DNA of 64,000 nt from Druceiella hillmani (Eukaryota; Arthropoda; Insecta; Lepidoptera; Hepialidae): NCBI GenBank assembly GCA_039881145.1, contig JAYKKI010000039.1, positions 17,056,001-17,120,000 of the forward strand, read 5' to 3'. Position numbers and translations under genes: made by a program. The stretch's first letter is position 1, and each line of letters opens with the position of its first letter. Under the pieces are notes generated by a model, which had not been told where the DNA came from, did not search any database, and saw nothing but the letters and a program-made list of their open reading frames with translations. Of this stretch, positions 1 to 11,940 are shown piece by piece.

Positions 1-984
1 AAATGAAGCATGCCACTCCCTTCTTAATGGCAATTTCACATTATGCTCAACTTAAATAAAATAAGCGAAAATCTATATAGTATTAGGACCAGTATTATGA
101 AAATAAAAATTACACTCTCACATAGAGAAAATATAAAATATATACGCCATAAAGTTTTATTTCAATCGTCAATCAGACAAATGAAAAATCTTGTATTTTT
201 TATGAAAGTTAGGTTATTTTTCATAACAGCTTTTAAATTCTATTTTGCTATTTCGACGAAACTCTTTGAACCAGCACTATCGAACAAAGTGTATTTGTGG
301 CACGTTATACGTATATGCCTGCATAGACGTACTTCATAAAACTCTCACTAGAAATACACCCATGTAACCGACGGGGTCATTGAAAAAATCATATAAAATT
401 CGTAAAGAGCGAAATACATTCATTTTTATAGCAACAGAACGAATGTCAATTTCACTCAGTTTATTTTTAATTCCTTTAGGAAAAGGCTTTTTAGGAGATT
501 TAAAAAGAGATCGATATTTATATTTTTGTAATCATTTCTAAAAATTATCGTGTACTTCTTTAGATGTTTCGTTTTGTTTCTTATTAGTGATCTGTAATGT
601 ATTAAAAATATAATTATTAATTTATAAATATAGCTTTTTTTTGGATAATGATTACCAATTGAATTTTAAATTTTGTCCTTTCCTGATCGTCAATCGCTGA
701 ATTGTTCATTTTTTTTACCGTTCGAAAAAGTGTCAACTTTTCAAAATAAAAAGTATTCATTCTAAAAAATATCAGCTCTTAAAAAATATATTCTGTTCCT
801 GTAAAGCCAAACCCATCTTCGCTGGTCTCCTTTAAGTAGATTCCATTTTATTTCTCTTGGTGTTATTATATAATTGACTTTCTTAATTTATCTCAGCGTT
901 GATTTCAAAGCACATCATATAATAATAAGTTGTCGCTGTTTATCCAAAGCCATAGACAACATGAATCACTTTCGACTTTCGTTA
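1..984. other. AT-rich intergenic DNA, nothing recognised
   Basis: I see no gene, repeat or structured element here. The 98-codon open frame at 43-339 (+) is low complexity, rich in I, F, K and L, and resembles no family I know; in DNA this AT-rich it is most likely chance. Confidence 0.5.
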
Positions 985-1270
985 AATTCAAATCCGACTT
1001 AGATTACATGCCAAACAATCGAGGCATCGCCAATTACTAACTGACATTACATCCAGCCAGCGACGATCTTGTATGCCTCTGCGTCCATAAGCTGTCGGAG
1101 TGGCATTAACTACTGAGCCCGAGAGATAAATCGGACTGCCGCTGCGATCGGAAGCTGCGAGATCTACCACGGACATTAATAACGGCCGAACTTCGGCGGA
1201 AGAGCGCGGGACGAGACAAAAAACGCCCACCCAGTTGTTGGAGGAGCGTAACGGTAGCCGAGCAATGGCT
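985..1270. promoter_or_regulatory. GC-rich island, candidate regulatory element
   Basis: Base composition rises sharply above the AT-rich flanks. The island contains an agataa GATA-type word at 1124-1129, a cattaataacg word and several gcgatcgg/gccgaac words. An 80-codon minus-strand frame (988-1230) crosses it but reads like non-coding DNA (many R, S, V, no known domain). An enhancer or a decayed GC-rich repeat are both possible; conservation in relatives would decide. Confidence 0.3.
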
Positions 1271-1479
1271 GGAGACTAATAGATGACTACTCAGCTACGC
1301 GAACTGTATTCGAATTCGATTACGAATTCACATTGTGTATACTTATGTTTACTGATATAACTAACTGTATTATTATGCGGGAGAAAATGTTGGGTGTAAG
1401 TGAACAAATCGTTTCTACGAAATGAGACTATTTGTATCGTTAGAATTTTGCTACATAATTTTTATCATATTAAAATAAA

Positions 1480-1900
1480 CTAGCGTGACCCGTGCGAAGT
1501 CTTCGCATTATTTATTCCATTATGAAGCTCAGATGACAGATCAAACAAATATTTTACTAAAATTGACATATAGAGGCGCAAGTATCAAAAGCATTGAGCT
1601 AAAGCGCCACTTTATTTATACGTGAGTGGATTTGAAATTAAACAAAAATTTTACCGACCGTCAATTGTATTGACGTTGAGCCGTTAGATAGCAGCATTGC
1701 TGTTTTGTGTATATAATTTTAATAATTAATTAATTTGCAAAAACGATAGCAATAATAAATTTTTTAGTTGTGGATGCCGGTAGAGCAAGCAATTATCTAT
1801 AAAATGATATATAATTTATGTGGATTAGTTGTGAGGTTTTTTCTAAAAAGGGAGAGTAACATCTTAACCTTAGCGTATTAATATATGATGATGATGATGA
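1480..1900 (-). mobile_element. Non-autonomous Helitron, copy 1
   Basis: On the minus strand the element starts with TC inside a short (ATC)n run and ends in CTAG (1480-1483). A tgcgaagacttcgca hairpin lies about 9 nt before that end. The flanking bases are A and T, the Helitron target pair, with no target-site duplication. A nearly identical copy in opposite orientation lies at 38116-38544. There is no Rep/helicase coding, so it depended on an autonomous relative. Close similarity of the two copies, with only scattered substitutions, suggests fairly recent activity. Confidence 0.85.
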
Positions 1901-1963
1901 TTGAATCTTTAATTATCTCTTCTTCTTCTATGGCATTATAACTAGCAGTAAGCCAATGTTTTA

Positions 1964-2164
1964 TCACATAGCCTTTTTCATTTGGTTCTCCATTGTCCAA
2001 GTTTCTCCACCGACTGAGATCTTGAGGTTTCTTAAATACTGTCCAATCACGTGGGCGGCATTTTCTTCGTTCGCAAGTTCTTTCAATTTAAAAAACGCGA
2101 GTTTCCTGTCAGAATCCATATCATTGGTTCGAAATTCGAACAGTATCAAGCGACTAAAGTACAT
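1964..2164 (-). pseudogene. Short coding-like segment, family unknown
   Basis: A 66-codon minus-strand frame ends in TGA at 1964. Its codon use is much more balanced than that of the other open frames here, with many GC-ending codons, in a locally higher-GC patch. The product is charged and helix-like, with stretches such as AFFKLKELANEENAAHVIG and ETWTMENQMKKAM. I recognise no domain. There is no clear start context, and no good splice acceptor directly upstream. It could be a terminal exon of a host gene, a retrocopy fragment or a mobile-element gene piece. A chance frame cannot be excluded but looks less likely than for its neighbours. Confidence 0.3.
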
Positions 2165-2804
2165 TTTCAGAAATAATCTTTAATTATATTGCTCTATATT
2201 TTTGTTTAATTTTACATACGTACAAATAAAAAAAAATAGGGCTGCCATCTGCCAGAATTTTCTTGGATTTATCTTAAATTAGGCTGTTTTCAAAGAGGAT
2301 TAACTAATTGTTTTTTGAACAGTTCAAGATTTAAAACACATTTTAATACGTTTTTTCTTAAATAAAAACATTTTAAACAGGTTGGCTGAAAAAAAAAGCT
2401 GAAAAATACGATGAAACTGTTTATTCTGAGATAAATGAGCAAGTCTACAATTCTGAAGACTGTAATTAACTTAAGTTTATTTTCTTAAAAAGAAGAATAG
2501 TGGTTCTATTGAATTTGTAGTTAAAATTTAAACACACAAAAGTGAATTTATCATTAGTGATTTTATAAGTTCACAAAAATTGTTAAATATTTTAAACCTG
2601 AAAAGAAAAAAAGGGGTCTATATAAAATCACTATTTATCTGTCTGCCTGTCACGATGTGTATTCATGTTTGCATCCAAACTGCCCAAACCAAATTTCAGA
2701 TTTCTAATTTTGACAGTTCGGACACATTTCACAAATTTACGGATACATGAGATTCGATAGCAACCTTATACATGTACTGATATTTTTCTAACAAATTTCT
2801 TATT

Positions 2805-3010
2805 TTTTCAAAGATCTTTGCTAACAGCCCTCCTGAAGATGTTGTGATACAACGAAATCTAGGTCATGGCAAAGAACTTAAAGAAAGTAGAAATAATACT
2901 ACTACGAAAGTAGATATAATATATTTTTCACTGTTATTTATTATTTTAATATAACCCGCAGCTCGAAATGTCGAAACAATAAAATGTGTATTTCGATATT
3001 TGTTATTAAA
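2805..3010 (+). mobile_element. Penelope-like fragment (tentative), copy 1
   Basis: This stretch shares long runs with the inverted-repeat family at 35849-36140 and 36693-36890, for example the words ctcctgaagatgttgtgat and caaagaacttaaagaaag. It is followed by gctcgaaatgtcgaaacaat, a phrase of the kind found in the non-coding ends of Penelope-like retroelements. No reverse transcriptase or GIY-YIG coding is visible, so the class is inferred from the style of the ends and from the family's tendency to form inverted partial copies. The repeat family itself is certain. Confidence 0.45.
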
Positions 3011-3224
3011 TCACGTATATTTGAATATATGTGTGGATATATTTTAAACAAAACTTCTATAGATAGTTCATAACGCGAATTAATATATGGGTTGTCATCT
3101 TGACAAGTGGCATGACAGGATATTTCATAAACTTATTTATTTTAGGAAAATGTTATGAAAATACAGATTAATCAAAAACAAATAACAATTATATAAGTAA
3201 ACAATTATAAAAAACCTGGAAATC

Positions 3225-3350
3225 CCACTACAAGTGTTACGTATAGATTTAGGTATTTATAAACATTTATAATTTCTTACATTTCACCAAATAATTGCGT
3301 ATATCTCCAAAATGATAAACAATGATAGTGTACATCTCACCACTTAACTC
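3225..3350 (+). repeat. Decayed piece of the 38577-39040 inverted-repeat family
   Basis: Bases about 3236-3275 match the left arm of the 464-bp element at 38577: both contain cgtata.atttaggt followed by tataaacattt. Similarity fades after the arm, apart from the word atatctcc.aa. No second arm was found, so this is a truncated copy. Confidence 0.45.
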
Positions 3351-3699
3351 CCAAGTACTAAATGATAACAGCATAGACCCCACCGTATATTTTCCTAGTG
3401 CAGAATTTGTAATAATTTTTTAAAAAATCAGATATTTTTTAATATTTCTTAAACTTTTCATTTATGCACACAAATTGCTACCCAGACCGGTTGCGTATCT
3501 TCATAAACTATCGCTGTAGCATTAACAGTTACAAATTTGACCCTACTCCAAAATTGATGATCTATCAGTCAAGTATATTAGTGGTATTGATTATCTTGAA
3601 ACATTGAACAAAATCAAAAATGACTGTTAAAACGACGTGAAATAGACAAGTACTTTTGTGTTTTTTTTTAATTTTGAAAGACGTAAAAAGTCATTCAAA

Positions 3700-4440
3700 A
3701 AATTTCCAACATCCCCTGTAACTATCCACTGATGGGCATAGGCAACCCGAAAAAGGTTCTTCGCCTTCCTCATTCAATCGCTTCTCACAGATTTTTAGAT
3801 CGTCAGTCTGTGTCTGGGGGCTTCCCCCAATACGCTTCGAGGTTCATGGTAAACACTTGAGATCTCGTCTACCATATCTTTTATCGGTTCTTCGGTAAAT
3901 ATGATCTGCCCATTACCAGTCTATTTGCTAGTGTTATGCGCTATATTGATTACTTTGGTTCTCTGTCGGATTTCCACAATTCTGATTTTATCCTTCAAGG
4001 ACACTCCAAGCTCTGTCCATCGCTCGCTGAGTGACTTTAAATTTATGGAATAAAACTGGCAGTGAATATTCATGTTCCAGTATCGTAGATCTTTGCCGAC
4101 ATAACGTACTCACTTTAGACCGTATTTAGCCATTGCGGAATTTATGATCTTAAATAATTTCCCAAAAGCTGCCTAACCCAATCATATTATTCATAACAAA
4201 GTTCACCGGCTTGGTATTATCTGGGAGTTGCATAGAAGTGTGGACTTAATCAGGTTCATACCTCGTTTGGATGAATCGTCTATTTTCTTCAGTATTTTCG
4301 CCAACTCCTGTAGCTTGTTTTCCAGAATTACTATGTTACCAGCGAACCTCAGTTGTGAGATGAACTCGTCATTTATATTAAAATCCATCTGTCTATACCT
4401 GTCCATCTCCATGTTCAGTAGGCGACTGTGTCATCGCCAT
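3700..4440 (-). pseudogene. LINE reverse transcriptase C-terminal relic
   Basis: Read on the minus strand, 4412-4203 gives a frame containing INDEFISQLRFAGNIVIL. This matches the palm segment that in intact LINEs reads IN.E.I.HLRFADDIVL; the catalytic FADD is changed to FAGN. Further on, about 4080-3930, another frame reads LKSLSERWTELGVSLKDKI and then EIRQRTKVINIAHN, the well-known thumb/linker of RTE-like elements. A degraded GKRS.GRP..R..DD-type tail follows near 3800. Stops and frame changes are frequent, so it is dead. I see no 5' part, endonuclease domain or poly-A, which fits an old 5'-truncated insertion. The clade (RTE-like) is my judgement from motif style. Confidence 0.75.
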
Positions 4441-5900
4441 ACCGCGTACGGATATGCAGTGCCTTAATTATTAGCGAAATAGTGTCAATTTAAACGCCAG
4501 TAACGCATAATTTTGAAATTCTATTAGATTTCCAAAACAGAGTTAATTACTTTTAGCCAAGTGACATTAAAAACATTAGATAATCACTCTTATATCTATA
4601 AATGATTAACTCGTCATCCCTTTTGAATATTTAAATACAAAACAATATTCATTAAATGAAGTATACTACAAAGTATTCATATTAAACGTAATGAATACAA
4701 TGAACAATGTTGAAAATAAAAAGAAAATTTCAATGTTTTTTAACAGTCTTTCAGTCGATAAGGAATCATTATAAGCTCTTTTGTTTTACAAGGTTACCCA
4801 GATTGTATCCTGCTACCAGTCAGTAAACCTTTTTGTTGCCTTCCTGAAATTGACGTTAGTCCGACTCTTAATTTAGAAGATCTGCTTATTCCTCTCTTAT
4901 ATATAACTTATGTAATACCGGAATCCTTCATAATTCTGAAGCGAATTTTTTAACTCACTGGCATGAATTTGGATTCTATCATTTCGCAATATATTAGTGA
5001 CTCTAAAGCATTCTGATTCCAGTTGGTTAATTGCATCAGTATAACTGTATTGAACATTTAGTTCAGTTACTAAGCATATTTGTTTTTTATTAAGTAGTAA
5101 TCCAAATGATTCTAAGAGGTCGTTACTTAACTATGATTTCGATACATTTTATTGACCAATTATGTCGATAGGTTCCGCTAGGTTCAGTTTATTAATATCT
5201 TCAAGGAAACACTCTTCACCTAACACCAATACTGCTGACACTGTTGGTCGTTTTTTGTAAATTGACGGAGCTTTCATCGTTTCTCAAATATAGGCAGAAG
5301 TGACCTCCTGCGCCATAAGGACAGATACAAATACCATAATTCCAGACATATTAGTAGAAGGAGTACAACATAATTCCAGGCATAAAATTATATAATAATG
5401 ACTCAAAAATTGCTGTTGCGTAATCTAATTACTATTAGTGTCCTTTAAAAACATCTTGACAAACTTTAAACATTTCTCGTCATCAAAGGAGACAATCCTT
5501 CAGAGTCTATTATTATGAACTCATTAGTAATATCACTTAAAATCTGTTTAAAATTTTCCATGAAATATATTTTTTTAAACATAATCTCAAAATACAACAG
5601 CTCACATACACGCATTCGAATATACATGAACATCAATTCTGAGGGAGTCGATTTTAATGGTATGGCACCTTCAAATCTATATGCATATCGACAAGCTGAT
5701 CAACTGTCGACATCATTATTAGTGAATCGACAACCCCCGGATCGACCCCGACCTTGCCAGACTCTTCTTGAACTTGAAGTGGTTTTTAAGTTCTCTAAGA
5801 TAAAGAGGCATTTTCCACGTTCACCAATCCACCAAAGACTAACCAGCTTCTTGCTCATGTGTCAGTCAGTTTGGTTGGGAAAATTTTTCTTCTAGTTTTT
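4441..5900 (-). other. Unidentified stretch with short coding-like minus frames
   Basis: This lies between two LINE relics. Two minus-strand conceptual pieces look coding: a 42-codon frame from 5277 to 5149 containing SAVLVLGEECFLEDINKLN, and a reading over about 5100-4900 containing ECFRVTNILRNDRIQIHA and ASELKNSL. I recognise neither. They may be one decayed mobile-element protein broken by frameshifts. The 126-codon plus frame at 5515-5895 opposes them and has no known domain; I regard it as chance. Confidence 0.3.
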
Positions 5901-5914
5901 CACTATCAACCTCA

Positions 5915-6885
5915 AAAATATTTCTCAGAACGACTCTTTCACAAACTCCCAGAGCTCCTTCATCGTTTTGAGTCAATATTTTATCAAAAAGTTAGTATTC
6001 TATCAGATGCATTTCTAAGTATAGATCTAATTAAGCAATATTTCAGTATTTCTTTTTGTTAAGTTTGATTTTATATATCTCCTCAATTCATGGAAACTTT
6101 GGCTAGCAGCAATTATTCTTCCTTTTATTTTAATGAAAAGCGCTTATTAAAATTTATTTCTAAACAAAGGTAATTGAAGCTTCGATAGATCAATTTCTTT
6201 CTAACTTATGAGCACCATTTTCCAGCTGAGAAATTGAATCTATTATCTTGATGGATAACATATACTTCAATTTATCATATTTAACCATAAGATGCATTTT
6301 ATTAAAATTTAGGGCAACATCTTCAAAACAAGCCCAGACAATATCTAGACCTTTGCAAGAATACCTTTAGATTTGAGACTCATTCTTTTGGTTTTTGACA
6401 AAGCTAGTAACTTTATTTTCAAAAGCCAAAAAGGCAAGCCTCAAATATAAATGTATTGTTGTACAGGTGCACAAAATATTTTCGCTGGTATTAATACTAG
6501 ATTCTCTCATAACTTTGCTCAGAGCAATTCTAAAAGATAGACAAGCCATTGCATCTCCCTATTTAGCGTAATTTTTATTTCTAAAGATTCGGAGAGGTTG
6601 CCTTGTATTTTAACCTTCAGTTTTGTTTATTTTTTAGTATGAGGGAAAAAAGTTTAGTAATCTTGTATGATATATTCAACTCCCCTATAGCCTCAACAAG
6701 CATTTCGGTTTATGTTGTCATAGGCAATTTTAAAATCTATCAATTCTGAATTCTGAATTCTTTGATTTGATCTAATATTTGTCTGTTCAAAAGTGGATCT
6801 GACCTTCTAGAAACACATTGATAATATTCGATGATATTATCTGCATAAAAAAAAGTTTAATAGACATCTAAAAACATCTTTGAGA
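5915..6885 (-). pseudogene. LINE reverse transcriptase relic, second family
   Basis: Minus-strand readings in changing frames give, in order, NIIEYYQCVSRRSDPL, then DFKIAYDNINRN, then GDAMACLSFRIALSKVMRES (6549-6490), then NDEGALGVCERVVLRNIF (near 5975-5925). These match the consecutive reverse transcriptase blocks YQ.GFR..RST, DF..AYD.I.R, QGD.L(A/S)CLLFNIALEKV.R and ..LG.FER.VLR.IFG of insect non-LTR elements. The YADD block is not recognisable, and stops and frameshifts occur throughout, so it is a pseudogene. It differs in wording from the LINE relic at 3700-4440, so the two are separate insertions. Confidence 0.75.
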
Positions 6886-7249
6886 ATACTTTACATGTTC
6901 TACAGAATAGGTCGATTCCCTTGTGATTGGAATATTCTATAATATTTCTTTTCTTATATACTCGTATGTTTCTAAGTTTCCACTTTTACGGAAAATCTCT
7001 TCGCCCTAAACTGTTTATAGATTATAATGGGTTTTATATAATGTAAACAAAATTAAATAAGAATATCCATTGAACTAACTCTAATTAAATAAATAAAAAA
7101 ATCCCATTTATAGTTATATTGAAATTGCTAAGCTTGATTCTACAAACAATTCTAACGTCACAACGATCCGGACCCACCTACTTCTCATCATCTGCGTACA
7201 CACAGAAGCCGAACAAACAAACGATCATCCGATTATAATACCCAAACCC
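6886..7249. other. AT-rich DNA without recognised features
   Basis: Low-complexity AT-rich sequence between the LINE relic and the GC island at 7250. No frame, hairpin or repeat of note was seen. Confidence 0.4.
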
Positions 7250-7505
7250 GCATTATACCCGCAATTTAATCTCCGCCATAATGACTAGTTAACGTCAAAA
7301 TTAAATAAACCAATTAGTGGAGGCATGAAGCGACGCCGCGCCGGCCGCCGCGAACCGTCTAATCACGAGCACTTCCTGTCCGCTCTAATCCAATCGAGCG
7401 GCGTGAGGCCAACACCAGGAGCTGACTTCTTAATCGCCTCCGCATCCGGCTCTTTATTGAGGAGTGCGGCTTTCGAAGCGGTGAAGGCAGCTTAAAAAGC
7501 TTTTT
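7250..7505. promoter_or_regulatory. GC-rich island with homeodomain-type words
   Basis: A sharp GC rise runs over about 7320-7490 and is preceded by a cluster of TAAT-type words: taatgactagttaac, aattaaataaacc and caattagtgg (7311-7320, an NK/engrailed-like core). No coding frame crosses it. The pattern of AT-rich factor sites beside a GC-rich core resembles insect developmental enhancers. This is inferred from motif style only. Confidence 0.35.
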
Positions 7506-9360
7506 GATAAGTTGATGTTTCTGTCGAGCTTCTTACGATCGATATTTCTATCATTTATGTTCAGTAAACTTTGTATGATGATACTTAATCAAACTATTCA
7601 AATTTGTAAATTGATAACATGAATAGGTCTACATTATTCACCAGGAAAATGTTTTGTACTCACTCCGACGTCGACACATTCGACCACCGCTAAGGCTTTT
7701 CCTGCATACCCGATGCTATTTAAATTGCTCTTAGGAGTTTCATGTATCATTAAATTGCTGGTGCATCTCACCAATTTCTAACCTTCCATTTCAACCATAT
7801 GCGAATTCTTCATTTCAACTTGGTTTTTTGAAATGGGTAAAATAATGTCTTTTTCACTTTTGATTATATTTAACTTAACCACATTCAATTTCATAATAGC
7901 TGTTCGAGCAGTTAAAAGTTTTATATACGAAGTCAGTTTAAAGTCAATTGAAATCATAATAACTGTCACAAATTCACCGAGTCAGAAACTATACTGCGCA
8001 GAAGTTTCCAGACGCGCGCTCTGTTGTGGCAAAGTCATGGTCCGAACTACACATATTGAATTCTTTAATCCTTTGGTATCCATTAATATAATAAAATATT
8101 AAACATAGATAATAGATATGTAAATATTTTGTATTATAAGATATGTAAATATTTTGGTCAAGAGCGAAAGAATGTCTCACAACTTCTTTTAACTTATTAA
8201 AAAAAATAATAAAGAGAAAAACAAAAAAATAACATATGTTTGTCTTCCTATCACGTCGCAATGGAGCAATAGACCAGTCTACTGCGTGTTTTATTGCACG
8301 AAGATTGAGAAAAAGGATGGAAAATGATATTGGCTACTTTTTATCTCCGTAAATTTTATTTCTTTGATATAATTCTTATTTGATACTGAAAACACAAACA
8401 GAATCATGAAACAACGTTGTAACGAAGCAAATGATCGATGTGATTTATTGAAACGTTACATATGCAATATAAAAAAGAAACACCCCCTTTAATCTTTAAT
8501 ACAGAAAGAAATATTTTTATTTTCTTTAACCTTTGTCTTATCTATAATCACCAAAATAAAGACTTAGTATTTAATTTCTCTCATTCATTTTATATCGTGT
8601 TCGATATTTTAATTTCTCCCTATAAGTTCATAACTATAACCACGCATGCGAAGACGCGGTAGAAGCTAGTATACAAATATATCTAATCGCGGGCGGAAGG
8701 AAATAGCGACATATGTATATAGTTTGGAGCTCAAAATTTAACTCTTAAGGGAGGTTTTCCCCATGGTAGATAGTTATGGAAAAAAATTGAAAAGTATAAG
8801 TAGAAAAATTCTTCACATACAGAGCAAAAGTTGAATTAAAAAATATATAATTGGGTTCACAATTGAAATGTACAACAACTGTGTGCAAGGGTTAAAAAAT
8901 AAAATGTTGTATTGTAAATGTTCAATATTAATTAATTTATTATAAAATAGACTACAAGTCTAAAATAATGACATATATCCGAGGATAAATATGGGATAAA
9001 GAAAGACGTTATTCGTTGACCGAAAAATAGTTGATTCTCGTTAAAATAAAATTTCAAATTTTTTCAGAACATTGAAAATAATATTCATAATTATTTCTCG
9101 TCTTTTTCGTACACACGGTATATTCGCGTGCATTGTTCAGCGCCGCTCAGGGAAATAACCTGTGAACAGCTACGAAGACATTGCCACTGCGGATAAACAC
9201 CGTACACCGGGCAAGAATTAGGTGTGTTAAAAAGAGTAATATGTAATATTTTTTTGCCCTAAGTTAGAAAAAGGTCACGTTTTACAAAGAGATTTTGTTC
9301 CTTTATAGCCAACTAATAGCGTCTTTCTTTTTCTAACGTCTATTCCCGGACATCGTATAT
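7506..9360. other. AT-rich DNA, several chance frames
   Basis: Open frames of 63-90 codons occur on both strands and overlap each other (7778-7969 minus, 7833-8102 plus, 7989-8261 minus, 8462-8662 plus). None has a known domain. A short direct repeat of about 19 bp around tatgtaaatatttt lies at about 8117-8155. A mild GC rise occurs at 9110-9225. No gene is supported. Confidence 0.45.
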
Positions 9361-9363
9361 GTA

Positions 9364-9364
<1 letters not shown>

Positions 9365-9414
<50 letters not shown>

Positions 9415-9420
9415 GTGTGT
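9365..9420. repeat. (TA)n microsatellite with (TG) tail
   Basis: About 45 bases of alternating TA, followed by a short TG run. Confidence 0.95.
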
Positions 9421-9849
9421 ACCCAACTTACGGATACATTATGCTAGCCACGAGTCCAAAGTACCAGCACCTTGGACACAGACGCTGGAACTTTTTGAAT
9501 AAATTCTAATTTATTTTTTAAAACTATAATTTCATATTAATAACACCAATTCAAACAAAGATAATTCAACTCAAATTTAAGATTTTTTGTCAGAACAATT
9601 TTATTATTTACTATGTGGTTGGATATATTTAAAAAATCTACCTTTGTTTAGATGCGGTATTTCTTAACTTGGAGTTTCAAGCGACTTACCTGATATACTG
9701 ATCCAGATTTAAGCCCATCATAATAATTGATTAAGAAAAGTAGTTAGAAAACTACTTAATGGATAAAAAAGACTTTTACTTAATACTATATTATGTTTTT
9801 GTTGTGAAACAGCTAATGGCGTATTTGGATGGAATTAAAACGTTCTTAT

Positions 9850-9945
9850 GAATAGCACGTCACGACGTGCCATTCTACTAGCTTCGGTCTTGTAGACTCT
9901 TTCCGACTTAATTCGGCCAGCTTCGTGCCTTGCCGACTAAAAGTA
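9850..9945. repeat. Dispersed repeat piece with gcacgtc dyad
   Basis: Contains the dyad gcacgtcacgacgtgc and words such as agtcggcaaggcacgaagc on the minus strand. These resemble 34441-34510, where agccgagaagacgcaaagg, gcacgtcgcgacg and aagctg.ccgaatt occur in the opposite sense. Both look like diverged copies of one GC-rich dispersed repeat of unknown class. Confidence 0.35.
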
Positions 9946-10555
9946 TCTGCAAATTAAGTTTATGTTTTCAATAAATTATTAAGAAATATTTCTGTAAAAA
10001 ATTATGTAATAATAATAAAATAAATATTTTATTATTAACAACTATCTGAATATTTGTTTTTTGTTTTCAATTGACAACAAAAGTTAGTTCTTACCGTGTA
10101 AATACGCTAGAGAATTCATGAGCACTGTATGATCCATAGTAAAAGCCACCTGCTAATTCTCATTTTACCGAAAAACATATCGATGAATCAATATTGCTTT
10201 TAGGGACAGCGGGGTTAGTGTAAGTCATACCTCAAATAAGTCGCTTAACTTTGAAAAAAGTATTCGTTTCGGAGCTTCGCAGCTCAAAAAGTGATCCACT
10301 GTTACCTAGTTCTTCTACATTTAAGTTGAGGTGTGAATGATAAATAGCTTCATTGGCTTTTAATACAAATTTTAGCAAATAGACTGAAAAAAAAATCACA
10401 CTGAAATACTTACTAAATGCAGTCATCCTTTTCCTTCTCGGATTATTAACCTTTGTAGCTCTAAAGTTGAAAATAAATAGAAAGTCTGCAAAACACCTCA
10501 AAGTGTCATTAACTTCTCGAGATACGTGGGGAAGAAGTTATATAACAAAACATTT
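9946..10555. other. AT-rich DNA, nothing recognised
   Basis: An 89-codon minus frame (10232-10501) has no known domain and is probably chance. No repeat or structure was seen. Confidence 0.4.
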
Positions 10556-10559
10556 TCAA

Positions 10560-10860
10560 TTCATTTCGAAAAACCTCTTCTATGATACCGAAGTCGATGC
10601 AGTTCTACTGCTAATATCCTAGACCGTTTCTCCCATTTAGGGTCTGGCCGATCTTTCTTGTCCCTCTTTTTCAATGAACACAGTTTTGTGTGGTTTTAGC
10701 ATCAAGTTGAACTTCTTTCAGGTCTTCTTCGGCCTTCGTCAACCAAGTGAAGAGTAGCCTTCTATATCTACATTCCATAGTTGCCAAGTTTAGGACAAGC
10801 TTCACCATCTGGTCATCCAGGCGTCTCTGGATACATTCATATCGAGTAATTTATTTGTCC
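10560..10860 (-). pseudogene. Possible LINE 3' coding relic
   Basis: This stretch is less AT-rich than its flanks. On the minus strand it reads ECIQRRLDDQMVKLVLNLA and then TWLTKAEEDLKEVQLDAKTT followed by a stop. The second part has the form of the (GRPR..W)..V.EDLK...L....A.DR..W tail found after the reverse transcriptase of several insect LINEs. The match is short and without a diagnostic catalytic motif, so the assignment is weak. Confidence 0.3.
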
Positions 10861-11940
10861 CCACAAATAGTTCTATGCTAATATTTTTGAATGTTATTCA
10901 TTGAAACAGGTTAAAATTCTTTAATATTATACCTAGTTTCAAGTTCCTATGTTAAACAGTTTCTGAGTAAATTTTTGTAGACATTTTTGATAATATATGT
11001 GGAACTATCTTGTGTTAGTAAAATTCCGAAATGAATAATTTTGATATTCCATAAAACAACAAAATTATGTACTTTATTTGTTCACCTCTATAATTTTCAT
11101 ATGAATATTTTGAATTGTTAACTATTGAGACATGTACAAGTTAAAGTCCTTTTCTATTATGCCAACTTTGAAATTTCTACATCGACCAGAAACATACAAA
11201 CGTATGTTCAAAAATAATTAATTATACACCGATATTGACCTTTTAACAGTCGCTTTTTTACGAAATTATTAGCTAACACTAAATATATCAATTCATTCAG
11301 CTGAACAAATCATTAGGTTAAACACGTTGATTATAATTAAAATAATTGATTGTTTAGCTAATTGTTATAATGGGAAAAAAGTTATTTTTAAACCAATCTC
11401 AATATATAATTTTGTCCGTGTATTAAAAATTTTGCGATTAAAAATCCGACTGCTTGGATCCGAGAGTTAACGTTGAAAACATTATGGTGTAGATATTAAC
11501 ATCCGTTGTATGTGTAATTTTTAAAAATATTAAAATCAGTCTTTTAATTAATGAATGCTACGCCTGGAAGTTATCGGCGACAATTAAATAACTAACTAAA
11601 TTTTTGCAACGCAAACTATAAAGACTCTGGTAAAAAAAGAAAAAAGATTCATTCCAAGATTCAAACCCAGTACTTGCAAGTTCAAATATACCAATGACGT
11701 ACTTGGAGACTGACTAAATAAATATATACTTACATACTTACTATGTGCTTTTTTATCTTTTGCTATTTTTATATTTGTACTTTTCACATCTGATTTTTCC
11801 ATATATTATCGCCATACCAAAATTGCAAGCTCTTAACTCAACTAAAAGTGCGTAAACAATATTACTAAATAATCGCACTAAATGCTTCCAACGTTAAAAT
11901 CAATTAAAATAAACTTGTACAGTCAGATACAAGCAGTGAT
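10861..11940. other. AT-rich DNA, nothing recognised
   Basis: The 68-codon minus frame at 11596-11802 is low complexity and has no known domain. I see no repeat, hairpin or element end. Confidence 0.4.

Noticed and set aside
5515..5895. 126-aa plus frame
   Set aside because: No domain, and it opposes minus-strand element relics.
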